7,967 nt of DNA from Dehalococcoidia bacterium UBA5627 (GTDB lineage Bacteria > Chloroflexota > Dehalococcoidia > Dehalococcoidales > UBA5627), in NCBI GenBank assembly GCA_002421585.1, contig DIKD01000038.1, forward strand, positions 8,010-15,976, written 5' to 3'. The translations under genes were made by a program, and so were the position numbers. This document shows, one piece after another, positions 1 through 6,285 of this stretch. The stretch's first letter is position 1. Each line of letters starts with the position of its first letter. The notes under the pieces were generated by a model. The model worked only from the letters and a program-made list of their open reading frames with translations, was not told the DNA's origin and did no database searches.

Positions 1-2
1 TG

Positions 3-488
3 CAGGGCGGTCCGCTGATGCATGTTATTGCTGCCAAAGCAGTTGCTTTCAGAGAAGCCATACAGCCTGAGTTCTACCAATATCAAAAAGCCGTAATCGA
101 GAATACACTTACACTGGCAACAGAGCTTAAAAGAATGGGATTGAGACTGGTTTCAAACGGAACGGATAATCACCTGATACTGGTGGATTTGTGCGGCAGC
201 GGTGTCAACGGCAAGGAAGCCGAAGAAGCGCTGGGACTCGCGTCTATCATCGTCAACCGCAACACCGTCCCATTCGACACCACTTCTACGGCACGCATTC
301 CGGGCGGTATGCGGCTAGGGACTGCCGCAGTATCAGCTCGCGGATTCGGCACTGAAGAAATGAAACGCATTGCCGATATGATTATTAAAATAATAAAAAA
401 TATCAACGATACGGACTTGCAGGAACAGGTCAAGAATGAAGTGGTTGAAATGTGCAAACGTTTCCCTGTTCCGGGAATCGATAGATAA
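3..488 (+). CDS. glyA: Serine hydroxymethyltransferase, C-terminal part (5' end outside window)
   Basis: This is the last 161 residues of the PLP-dependent enzyme that interconverts serine and glycine while charging tetrahydrofolate with a one-carbon unit; it acts in the cytosol. The frame is open to the left edge, so the ATG at 18 is an internal Met and not a start. The fragment begins with the family signature QGGPLMHVIAAKA, which lies shortly after the PLP-binding lysine, so that lysine falls outside the window. Also visible are the GTDNHL motif (about residues 54-59), the GKEAEEALG helix, and GGMRLGT, whose Arg (about residue 104) corresponds to the substrate-carboxylate arginine. The following stretch reads GTAAVSARG where most members have GTPA(V/L)TTRG, a mild divergence. 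It ends with TAA 21-39 nt before prs, depending on the prs start, which suggests cotranscription. Identity is secure. Confidence 0.97.
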   Translation, partial: QGGPLMHVIAAKAVAFREAIQPEFYQYQKAVIENTLTLATELKRMGLRLVSNGTDNHLILVDLCGSGVNGKEAEEALGLASIIVNRNTVPFDTTSTARIPGGMRLGTAAVSARGFGTEEMKRIADMIIKIIKNINDTDLQEQVKNEVVEMCKRFPVPGIDR

Positions 489-515
489 GATTGAGGGGTC
501 ATAATTACAATGTAT

Positions 516-521
516 AGGGGG
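516..521 (+). promoter_or_regulatory. Ribosome binding site deciding the prs start
   Basis: AGGGGG lies 6 nt before the ATG at 528. It favours that ATG over the in-frame ATG at 510, whose own candidate site (GAGGGG, 493-498) is 11 nt away. The choice is also supported because Prs proteins usually begin only a few residues before the KVFTGNANP-type strand. Confidence 0.6.
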
Positions 522-527
522 AATGCG

Positions 528-1472
528 ATGGATGAACTGAAGGTATTTACGGGCAACGCTAACCCGGACTTAGCTAAAGCCGTTGTTGAATATCTGGATA
601 TACCGCTGGGCAAATGTGAGGTAATGCAGTTCAGCAACGAGAATACATTCGTACGCATACTGGAAAACGTGCGCTCACGTGATACATTCGTAGTACAACC
701 TATTTCTTCCCCCGTCAACCAAAGTCTGGTAGAGCTTTTAATAATGATTGATGCACTAAAGAGGGCTTCTGCCGGTCGTATTACCGCTGTTGTTCCCTAT
801 TACGGCTACAGCCGCACCGATAAAAAAGACCAGCCGAGAGTTCCGATTACCGCCAGGCTGGTGGCAGACCTGCTGACAGTCGCCGGCGCCAACAGGATAC
901 TAACAGTAGACCTGCACGCCGCCCAAATACAGGGCTTCTTCAACATTCCGGTGGATGAACTGACGGCTATCGGCATAATCAGCAACTGTTTTAAGCAGAA
1001 AAATCTTAATGATATTGTTGTCGTAGCTACCGATATCGGCAGCACCAAGCGTGCCCGTGATTACGCCGCTAAACTGAATGCCCCGCTGGCAATTATGGAA
1101 AAAAGGCGTATCGGCAACGCTGACCAGACCGAAACCCTTAATATTATCGGTGAAGTCACCGGAAAAACCGCTATTACGGTAGATGATGAAATCGATACCG
1201 GAGGTTCACTGGTTAATACCGTAAGCGCACTTTTGAATAATGGCGCTAAAGAGGTTTACGCCTGTTGCACCCATCCGGTATTTTCAGGACCGGCTATCGA
1301 ACGCATTGCGTCATCTCCGGTTAAGGAAGTAGTAGTAACCGATACCATACCTGTAGCCGGCAGTAAAAAACTGGATAAAATTACCGTTTTACCTATCGCT
1401 CCGCTACTTGGTGAGGCCATTAAGCGCATACATACCGGACAATCGGTCGGAGCTCTTTTCGAGCCCAGATGA
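528..1472 (+). CDS. prs: Ribose-phosphate pyrophosphokinase (PRPP synthetase)
   Basis: The enzyme makes PRPP from ribose 5-phosphate and ATP, feeding purine, pyrimidine, NAD, histidine and tryptophan synthesis in the cytosol. From the ATG at 528 it is 314 residues, the usual family length; the ATG at 510 would add six residues. Visible motifs are GYSRTDKKDQPR (about 93-104, ATP-binding region), DLHAAQIQGFF (128-138, metal/ATP site), KRR of the catalytic flexible loop (192-194) and the PRPP-binding loop VDDEIDTGGS (218-227). Several positions differ from the E. coli/Bacillus form: FSNENT replaces FSDGEI, PVNQSL replaces PVNDNL, DIGSTKRAR replaces DVGGVVRAR, and Glu replaces Met in the PRPP loop. 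These match, from memory, a Prs subtype found in Chloroflexota and some Actinobacteria, so I read them as lineage features and not as loss of function. It lies between glyA and the DUF2007 gene, apparently in one operon. Confidence 0.97.
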   Translation: MDELKVFTGNANPDLAKAVVEYLDIPLGKCEVMQFSNENTFVRILENVRSRDTFVVQPISSPVNQSLVELLIMIDALKRASAGRITAVVPYYGYSRTDKKDQPRVPITARLVADLLTVAGANRILTVDLHAAQIQGFFNIPVDELTAIGIISNCFKQKNLNDIVVVATDIGSTKRARDYAAKLNAPLAIMEKRRIGNADQTETLNIIGEVTGKTAITVDDEIDTGGSLVNTVSALLNNGAKEVYACCTHPVFSGPAIERIASSPVKEVVVTDTIPVAGSKKLDKITVLPIAPLLGEAIKRIHTGQSVGALFEPR

Positions 1473-1482
1473 CAACTGTAAT

Positions 1483-1722
1483 ATGATAGAAGTATATAAA
1501 GCTAAAGGGGAATTGGAAGCCCAGATAATCAAGGGGGTGCTGGACAGTTACAATATACCCTGCATCCTTCGCTCCAATGCAGCCAGTTCGGTCCACAGTT
1601 TTGTTTTCGATGGTATGGGAGAGGTCAGGGTAATGGTTCCCGAATCCTTTGCCGAAGAAGCAGCAACCATTATCAATTCGGAATATCAACCCGATTCCCT
1701 GAGTCAGCAGGAAGAAGAATAG
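1483..1722 (+). CDS. Small DUF2007-like protein
   Basis: This 79-residue soluble protein resembles DUF2007, annotated as a putative prokaryotic signal-transducing domain with a ferredoxin-like fold. The function of the family is not established. The match rests on its layout: a short strand (IEVYKA), a helix with GELEAQIIKGVLDSYNIPC typical of the 'EA..i...L...gIp' pattern, a variable loop, then VRVMVPESFAEEAATII. The acidic tail ends QQEEE. I chose the ATG at 1483, which starts directly on the conserved core. The open frame reaches back to 1408, but that would overlap the 3' end of prs and add non-conserved residues. The start is 10 nt after the prs stop and has no convincing Shine-Dalgarno sequence, so translation may be coupled to prs. 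Cotranscription with prs and secA is likely. Family assignment is moderate to good. Confidence 0.78.
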   Translation: MIEVYKAKGELEAQIIKGVLDSYNIPCILRSNAASSVHSFVFDGMGEVRVMVPESFAEEAATIINSEYQPDSLSQQEEE

Positions 1723-1775
1723 CCTCCTATTTCTGATATTAAACCCTGCCAAATCAAATTAACAAAGGTGATAAA

Positions 1776-4439
1776 ATGTTTAAATTATTCGGAGGTTCCG
1801 GAGACTCCAACGAAAAAGTAATCAAGCGACTGCAACCTATAGTCGATAAAATAAATGCGCTCGAACCGGATTTCAAAGTACTTACGGATGAAGGGCTGCG
1901 CGCCAAAACCGATGATTTTAAAGCCCGCTTAAAAGATGGGGCTACATTGGACGAGCTTTTGCCGGAAGCTTTTGCCGCCGTACGCGAAGCCGCTTGGCGC
2001 ACTCTTGGAAAGAGGCATTTCGATGTCCAGTTAATGGGCGGAATTGTACTTCATCAGGGTAAAATCGCTGAAATGAAAACCGGTGAAGGTAAAACACTGG
2101 TAGCAACACTTCCATTATACCTCAATTCACTCACGGGTGAAGGCTGCCATCTGGTTACTGTAAACGATTACCTGGCACGCCGCGACCCTTACTGGATGGG
2201 ACCGGTATTCCACGCACTGGGAGTCAGTGTAGCCAGTATTTATCCGATGCAGAAAACCGATGACCATACGCCGTCGCTGTTATTCGACCCGGATTATGAT
2301 TCCGGGGGTGAAAACGATACGTGGAGGCACTTCAAACCAATCACAAGACAGGAAGCCTATAAAGCCGATATCACCTATGGCACATCCTCCGAGTTCGGAT
2401 TCGATTACCTGAGGGATAATATGGCAGTCGATACTGCAAGATGTGTGCAACGACCTTTAAATTATGCCATTGTCGACGAGGTGGATAACCTGTTAATTGA
2501 TGAAGCGCGCACGCCGCTCATTATCAGCGCGCCCGATATGGAAGCGGGCCAGAAATACCAGATATTCTCCCGCCTTATCAAGCGGCTTACCCCTGAAGTT
2601 GACTATGAAATCAAACTGAAAGAGCGCATCGCCGAACTTACCGATGAGGGTTTTAGCAAGATGGAAACCCTGATTGCCCGTGAGGGATTATTAAAAGATG
2701 GCAGCGGATTATACGACCCGGAAAACGCCGACCTGATGCGCCACATGCGTAATGCCTTAAATGCGCGCGAGTTCTACAAAAGGGACCACCAGTATGTGGT
2801 AAAAGACGGCGAGGTTATCATCGTTGATGAATTCACCGGAAGGATGATGCACGGCAGGCGATATTCGGAAGGCTTGCACCAGGCTATCGAAGCCAAGGAA
2901 GGCGTAAAAATCCAGCAGGAAAGCCGTACTTACGCCACCATCACCATCCAGAATTACTTCCGTATGTATAACAAGCTTGCCGGCATGACCGGTACCGCCG
3001 TAACCGAAGCCGAAGAGTTCCATAAAATCTATAATCTGGAAGTGGTTATTATTCCTACCAACAAACCGTTGGCAAGGGAGGATTACGCCGACCAGATTTA
3101 TAAAGATATAGAAGCCAAGTTTAAAGCTGTAGTGCGGGAGGTCGATGAGGTTAAAAAGAGCGGCAGACCGGTGCTCATCGGTACCGTTTCCATCGAAAAA
3201 TCCGAGTACCTCGGCGAAATGATGAAAAGAAAAGGCATCAAGCACGAAGTACTCAATGCCAAACAGCACGAAAGGGAAGCCAATATCATCGCCGAAGCCG
3301 GAAAACCGGGAGCGGTTACCGTTGCCACCAATATGGCTGGACGCGGCGTCGATATTATACTGGGCGGAAAAGAGCCGGATGATAGCGATAGCCTGGAGTG
3401 GAAGGAATGGAAAGAGCGTCATGACCGGGTTATCGAGCTCGGTGGATTGCATGTAATCGGCACCGAGCGTCACGAGGCGCGCCGTATCGATAATCAGCTG
3501 CGTGGCAGAGCCGGAAGACAGGGCGACCCGGGCAGTTCACGTTTCTTCGTATCGCTGGAGGATGACGTTATGAAACGCTTCGGCGGCGACCGTATAAAAG
3601 GTATGATGGAAACAATGGGATTTGATGAAAATACTCCCATCGAGAACAAGCTCATCAGCCGTTCCATAGAAAATGCCCAGGTTCGGGTAGAAGGCTACCA
3701 TTTCGATATACGTAAACATCTGGTAGATTACGATGATGTTATAAACAAACAGCGCGAAATCATTTACGGGGAACGTCTTAAGATTATCGGCGGAGCAGAC
3801 CTTAAGGCAAATATCCTTTCACTGGTTGAAACAGAGATTAAAAACATCGTAGATACCCACTGTCAGGGTTACGATATGGAAGAAGCGGCTTCTTCGGTTA
3901 TCAATGAAGCCGCAGCAATTATGCCATTATCACCGGAAGTCAGCGCAGAATCACTCTCTAAAATGAGCGTTGAAGAAATGAGAGACCGGCTGATAGATTA
4001 TTCAAAAGAGCTTTACGAAAAAAAGGAAGCCGAGGTCGGTTCAGAGAATATGAGAATACTCGAAAGGCTTCTAATGCTGCGGATTATAGATACTGCGTGG
4101 GTGGAGCACCTGACAGCTATGGATAATATGAGACAGGGTATCGGCTTGCAGGCAATGGCGCAACGCGACCCGCTGGTAGCCTATAAACGCCAGAGCCGTG
4201 AGATGTTCGATGACCTGATGGGCTCTATTCAGGATAACGTTGTCCGCTCCATTTACAGGATGAGTATCAGGAAGGGCACGCCGCCGCCCAAACCGGTAAA
4301 TGTAATGGCAAAAGCTACCGGTGAGGATAAAGAAAACAAAACCCGGAAAGCTCCCAAGGTAGCGGGGAAAACCATCGGCAGGAACGACCCCTGCCCTTGC
4401 GGCAGTGGCAAGAAGTATAAAAAGTGCTGCGGAAGGTAG
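1776..4439 (+). CDS. secA: Protein translocase ATPase subunit SecA
   Basis: SecA is the motor that pushes unfolded preproteins through the SecYEG channel, cycling between cytosol and inner membrane. The 887-residue length fits the family (E. coli 901). Seen in order: Walker A MKTGEGKT (100-107), the DEAD-type Walker B VDEVDNLLIDEARTP (233-247), a preprotein-binding region after it, TNMAGRGVDI in the second nucleotide-binding fold (518-527; Val525 where most have Thr), QLRGRAGRQGDPGSS (574-588), the helical scaffold/wing region, and a C-terminal SEC-C zinc motif with Cys873, Cys875, Cys884 and Cys885. That last motif is the usual SecB/ribosome-contacting tail. Residues about 158-190 form an acidic insertion before the conserved YGTSSEFGFDYLRDNM segment, longer than in E. 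coli. The ATG has AAGGTG at 1765-1770, 5 nt upstream. It is probably the last gene of the operon, 53 nt after the DUF2007 gene. Confidence 0.99.
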   Translation: MFKLFGGSGDSNEKVIKRLQPIVDKINALEPDFKVLTDEGLRAKTDDFKARLKDGATLDELLPEAFAAVREAAWRTLGKRHFDVQLMGGIVLHQGKIAEMKTGEGKTLVATLPLYLNSLTGEGCHLVTVNDYLARRDPYWMGPVFHALGVSVASIYPMQKTDDHTPSLLFDPDYDSGGENDTWRHFKPITRQEAYKADITYGTSSEFGFDYLRDNMAVDTARCVQRPLNYAIVDEVDNLLIDEARTPLIISAPDMEAGQKYQIFSRLIKRLTPEVDYEIKLKERIAELTDEGFSKMETLIAREGLLKDGSGLYDPENADLMRHMRNALNAREFYKRDHQYVVKDGEVIIVDEFTGRMMHGRRYSEGLHQAIEAKEGVKIQQESRTYATITIQNYFRMYNKLAGMTGTAVTEAEEFHKIYNLEVVIIPTNKPLAREDYADQIYKDIEAKFKAVVREVDEVKKSGRPVLIGTVSIEKSEYLGEMMKRKGIKHEVLNAKQHEREANIIAEAGKPGAVTVATNMAGRGVDIILGGKEPDDSDSLEWKEWKERHDRVIELGGLHVIGTERHEARRIDNQLRGRAGRQGDPGSSRFFVSLEDDVMKRFGGDRIKGMMETMGFDENTPIENKLISRSIENAQVRVEGYHFDIRKHLVDYDDVINKQREIIYGERLKIIGGADLKANILSLVETEIKNIVDTHCQGYDMEEAASSVINEAAAIMPLSPEVSAESLSKMSVEEMRDRLIDYSKELYEKKEAEVGSENMRILERLLMLRIIDTAWVEHLTAMDNMRQGIGLQAMAQRDPLVAYKRQSREMFDDLMGSIQDNVVRSIYRMSIRKGTPPPKPVNVMAKATGEDKENKTRKAPKVAGKTIGRNDPCPCGSGKKYKKCCGR

Positions 4440-4469
4440 TCCGACGAAATTAATGGCTCAGTTCGGACT
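4438..4469. repeat. REP-like hairpin overlapping the secA stop codon
   Basis: AGTCCGA (4438-4444) and TCGGACT (4463-4469) are perfect reverse complements separated by an 18-nt loop. The left arm uses the last two bases of the secA TAG. The following bases (GTCGAGTTGTTCGGGACGATGCGAA, 4470-4494, not a perfect palindrome) resemble dispersed intergenic repeats of the 'GAG-hairpin-GAAGCAATC' kind that I recall from many environmental genomes. The hairpin is seen directly; the repeat-family assignment is inference. Confidence 0.5.
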
Positions 4470-4475
4470 GTCGAG

Positions 4476-4506
4476 TTGTTCGGGACGATGCGAATAAGTA
4501 TTTTTT
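4476..4506 (+). terminator. Possible weak intrinsic terminator after secA
   Basis: TTGTTCG (4476-4482) pairs with CGAATAA (4491-4497) through seven pairs, one of them G-U, around an 8-nt loop. Three bases later comes a run of six T (4501-4506). The geometry suits a Rho-independent terminator for the secA operon, but the stem is AT-rich and weak. A second, poorer candidate is TCGGT (4560-4564) with ACCGA (4584-4588) followed by six T at 4591-4596. Confidence 0.35.
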
Positions 4507-4524
4507 AACCGAAATCCCTGTCAA

Positions 4525-4545
4525 TCTCCCTTTCGTAAAGAGAGA
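4525..4545. repeat. 21-nt hairpin element, copy 1
   Basis: A 9-nt arm (4525-4533), a 3-nt loop CGT and a 9-nt arm (4537-4545) pair at eight of nine positions. The only mismatch is C4529 with A4541, fifth from the outside. The same size, TTT/AAA inner pairs and mismatch position recur at 4641-4661 and 6040-6060. The flanking sequence of this copy does not align well with the other two. Confidence 0.55.
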
Positions 4546-4632
4546 AGTGATTATAAGGTTCGGTCTTTTTAATTTATTCATTAACCGATGTTTTTTCGAT
4601 TACTCAGAAATATCCTTCAGGTTTGGGGCAAT

Positions 4633-4674
4633 ACCGGTTCTCCCACTTTGGAAAAGAGGGATTAATGGGGATTT
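4633..4674. repeat. 42-nt dispersed repeat with 21-nt hairpin, copy 2
   Basis: This block aligns without gaps to 6032-6073, with 33 of 42 positions identical by my count. Its core (4641-4661) folds into a 9-bp hairpin with loop GGA and a single A-A mismatch at 4645/4657. It lies about 60 nt before the unknown gene at 4738. No flanking target duplication is evident. Confidence 0.65.
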
Positions 4675-4737
4675 TTCTTGATTGCGTAGATATGACTGGT
4701 CGACAAAGTTAAAATAATAAATATATTCAGGATAAAG

Positions 4738-5424
4738 ATGAAAACAGAATCAAATCACCCGGCGCCGCCGGAAGAACAAGCCATCCGGCATTTAAGGGAT
4801 TCAATAATTGCGGGCAAACACTGGTACCTTGCCCTGCTGGAAGCCGTTAATATGTGGCAGATTCCGGAAGAAAAAGTGGGCAAACGCAAATATAATTATT
4901 TCATTGGTGGCGATGCATTCGACTGGCTGCTTTTGGCAGAAAGACTCTGCCGGACGGTCGATGAAATGCTTCCGGAAGAAGAAAAACATTCCCTTCTTTT
5001 CAACGGCGAGCCGCCACTCCAAATCGATACCGAGGAATTCAAAAATCTAATCGGGGAGCAAAAATACCGGCAGCACCTCAATTATTTCTACGGGGTAACG
5101 ATGGAGGAAGTCCTTTTGCAGGTAGTTGAAGACGAGGTGCGCAAGGAGCAGTCGCTCGATTATCTTACAGAGGAAAGCATTACCAATGAGGCTTATAAAC
5201 GTATTTATGACCTGACACAAGCGCAGATGTTAAAGCTCTTCAAACAGGAGAAGGGGCATCACCGCTTAAATGAAATGGATATGACCACGTTGAGAGAGTT
5301 TATGTACTGGTCTTTTAAATACCGATTGAAAACCTGTGATAAAGCCCGCATAGCCAGTGACACCAAGAAAGCCCTTACCTGGTTTAAGGAAAAAACAGGT
5401 AAAAATACCAATGGTTTGTACTAG
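4738..5424 (+). CDS. Conserved-looking protein of unknown function, 228 aa
   Basis: I do not recognise a named family. The 228-residue product is soluble by appearance: rich in charged and aromatic residues, with no signal peptide or membrane segment. Most of it looks helical. Its N-terminal half holds a helix with GKHWYLALLEAVNMW (26-40), then KYNYFIGGDAFDWLLLAERLC (51-71, centred on IGGDAFDW), a pattern I loosely associate with hypothetical proteins in Dehalococcoidia. The middle (about 101-175) carries long amphipathic helices with many Glu and Lys. The C-terminal part has FMYWSFKYRLK (188-198) and a basic end. There is no Walker, helix-turn-helix or metal-cluster motif that I can see. The ATG follows AGGA at 4729-4732 with 5 nt spacing. 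It lies 298 nt after secA beyond a repeat-rich gap, so it probably has its own transcript. Codon use resembles its neighbours, so it looks real and native. Confidence 0.82.
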   Translation: MKTESNHPAPPEEQAIRHLRDSIIAGKHWYLALLEAVNMWQIPEEKVGKRKYNYFIGGDAFDWLLLAERLCRTVDEMLPEEEKHSLLFNGEPPLQIDTEEFKNLIGEQKYRQHLNYFYGVTMEEVLLQVVEDEVRKEQSLDYLTEESITNEAYKRIYDLTQAQMLKLFKQEKGHHRLNEMDMTTLREFMYWSFKYRLKTCDKARIASDTKKALTWFKEKTGKNTNGLY

Positions 5425-5431
5425 TTTTATG

Positions 5432-5496
5432 TTAAGTTTAGTTGACATAGTAACCTGTAATGTGCCAGAATTGCCAGCAGATAACACTAACCTTAA
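5432..5496. repeat. Imperfect inverted repeat upstream of the membrane-protein gene
   Basis: TTAAGTTTAGT (5432-5442) and ACTAACCTTAA (5486-5496) are reverse complements at 10 of 11 positions, separated by 43 nt, and end 33 nt before the ATG at 5530. It could be an operator pair or a leader structure. The arms are AT-rich, so chance is possible. Confidence 0.3.
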
Positions 5497-5519
5497 GTAA
5501 GAATAAAAGAATGCGAGTC

Positions 5520-5526
5520 AGGAGGT
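5520..5526 (+). promoter_or_regulatory. Consensus Shine-Dalgarno sequence
   Basis: AGGAGGT is a full match to the anti-Shine-Dalgarno core, with only 3 nt before the ATG at 5530. It is the strongest ribosome binding site in the window and fixes the start of the membrane-protein gene. Confidence 0.8.
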
Positions 5527-5529
5527 AAT

Positions 5530-5916
5530 ATGCGCAATATCAATGCTACTTTGATAATCTGCGGCGCTATTTATATAGCAGAAGGTTTCATTTTCCTGGT
5601 TGCTCCGGACAGAATAGCCAGCTTATACGGCTTGGAAGCGTTAAATGACAGCATGGCTTTTCTGATGACTATCATAGGAAGCGCCTTTGTCGCCGCGGGA
5701 GTTTGGTTCATAATGACCATCCTTAATCCTATACGGAATATAAACGCCATCAAATTTGCCATACTTTGGTGCAGCCTGTTCGTAATCAGCCCGCTCTACG
5801 GTCTATGGCAGGGCTATGTCGATTTCAATCAGATATGGCTGGGCATGGTTATCAACGCTGTTTTCGTGGCAGCTCTATTAATTTTCTATCCCAGAAAACA
5901 ACAAATCGAAGATTAA
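5530..5916 (+). CDS. Small four-helix integral membrane protein, function unknown
   Basis: The 128-residue product has four hydrophobic stretches long enough to span the membrane, at about residues 6-26, 42-65, 72-94 and 101-120. They are joined by short loops (PDRIASLYGLEALND between the first two, NPIRN before the third). The tail PRKQQIED and the basic residues near the N terminus suggest both ends are cytoplasmic. The 'helix, F.FLVAPDRIASLYGL, helix' arrangement resembles many small unnamed four-helix proteins of the DoxX/DUF4345 type, but I cannot assign a family. No catalytic or metal-binding motif is seen. Translation should be efficient given the AGGAGGT site. A strong intrinsic terminator begins 26 nt after the stop, so this gene ends its transcript. 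It lies 105 nt after the unknown gene at 4738, close enough for cotranscription, though no promoter could be settled. Confidence 0.8.
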   Translation: MRNINATLIICGAIYIAEGFIFLVAPDRIASLYGLEALNDSMAFLMTIIGSAFVAAGVWFIMTILNPIRNINAIKFAILWCSLFVISPLYGLWQGYVDFNQIWLGMVINAVFVAALLIFYPRKQQIED

Positions 5917-5941
5917 TTAACAAATTTCTCATAGATATGAC

Positions 5942-5975
5942 AAAAGCCGCTCTGTTTGTAGAGCGGCTTTTTTTT
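5942..5975 (+). terminator. Strong Rho-independent terminator
   Basis: AAAAGCCGCTC (5942-5952) and GAGCGGCTTTT (5961-5971) form a perfect 11-bp stem with an 8-nt loop, and a run of eight T (5968-5975) follows the GC-rich part. It ends transcription of the membrane-protein gene and shields the convergent valS. Read from the other strand the trailing run is only four T, so it would act weakly on valS transcripts. Confidence 0.95.
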
Positions 5976-6013
5976 GTCACACTGGAGTCCCAACACGTTG
6001 GGATGAAGCAATC
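5976..6013. repeat. REP-like hairpin element
   Basis: TCCCAAC (5988-5994) and GTTGGGA (5997-6003) form a perfect 7-bp stem with a 2-nt gap. The outer sequence is GTCACACTGGAG on the left and TGAAGCAATC on the right. The element at 6251-6285 shares this frame (GTCA..CTG.AG, hairpin, GAAGCA.TC) with a different stem. That is the layout of a dispersed palindromic repeat. Confidence 0.6.
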
Positions 6014-6031
6014 CCTTCCGAATAGGATAAG

Positions 6032-6073
6032 ACCGATTCCTCCACTTTGGGAAAGGGGGGTCAGAGGGGATTT
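6032..6073. repeat. 42-nt dispersed repeat with 21-nt hairpin, copy 3
   Basis: This is the partner of 4633-4674, in the same orientation and with 33 of 42 positions identical. The core (6040-6060) folds with loop GGG, an A-G mismatch at 6044/6056 and one T-G pair at 6041/6059. The outermost pair is C-G here and T-A in the other copy, a change on both sides that preserves pairing. Confidence 0.65.
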
Positions 6074-6206
6074 AATGCAACTATCACCGGGTTAAGCTGT
6101 TATATTCAGAGCATTGTATACAGGCATACGGATTATCGCGTCGTTCATCCAGATATTTCTAGACTCACTCCTCTCCACGGAATGCTTTTTTGGACACCCC
6201 CCAGAT

Positions 6207-6233
6207 CCTTCAGTCACCCCTTGTGACTTCAGG
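6207..6233. repeat. Hairpin with internal loop
   Basis: AGTCAC (6212-6217) pairs with GTGACT (6223-6228) around a 5-nt loop. CCT (6207-6209) pairs with AGG (6231-6233) outside a 2x2 internal loop. It ends in a GGATGACA box typical, as I recall, of REP-like intergenic repeats. Confidence 0.5.
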
Positions 6234-6250
6234 ATGACAGATAAGGAATT

Positions 6251-6285
6251 GTCATGCTGAGTTCGTGGTGGTCGAACGAAGCATC
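6251..6285. repeat. REP-like hairpin element
   Basis: GTTCG (6261-6265) pairs with CGAAC (6273-6277) around a 7-nt loop, with an outer ATGC (6254-6257) and GCAT (6281-6284) pair. ATGACA at 6234-6239 also pairs with TGTCAT at 6250-6255, joining it to the preceding hairpin head to head. The frame GTCATGCTGAG...GAAGCATC matches the element at 5976-6013. Confidence 0.6.

Noticed and set aside
1408..1482. Upstream in-frame start for the DUF2007 gene
   Set aside because: It would overlap prs by 65 nt and add residues that are only the prs 3' end read in another frame; the conserved core starts at 1483.
2757..3473. 238-codon open frame on the minus strand within secA
   Set aside because: It is antisense to the conserved SecA motor region and its translation looks like an antisense shadow with no domain signal.
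4700..4727. Promoter-like pair TCGACA (4700-4705) and TATATT (4722-4727) with 16-nt spacing
   Set aside because: Transcription would begin around 4734, downstream of the AGGA ribosome site and only a few bases before the ATG, so it would remove the site that best explains the start.
4440..4737. CRISPR array, tRNA or insertion sequence in the gap after secA
   Set aside because: The repeats are few, unevenly spaced and hairpin-forming, with no regular spacers, cloverleaf or transposase fragment.
5442..5461. TTGACA at 5442-5447 and TGTAAT at 5456-5461 as a promoter
   Set aside because: The spacing is 8 nt, far below the usual 16-18 nt, and no good -10 box lies at the right distance.
5766..6095. 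109-codon open frame overlapping the membrane-protein gene
   Set aside because: It runs out of frame through a well-supported gene, then through the terminator and repeats. Its translation has no family features.
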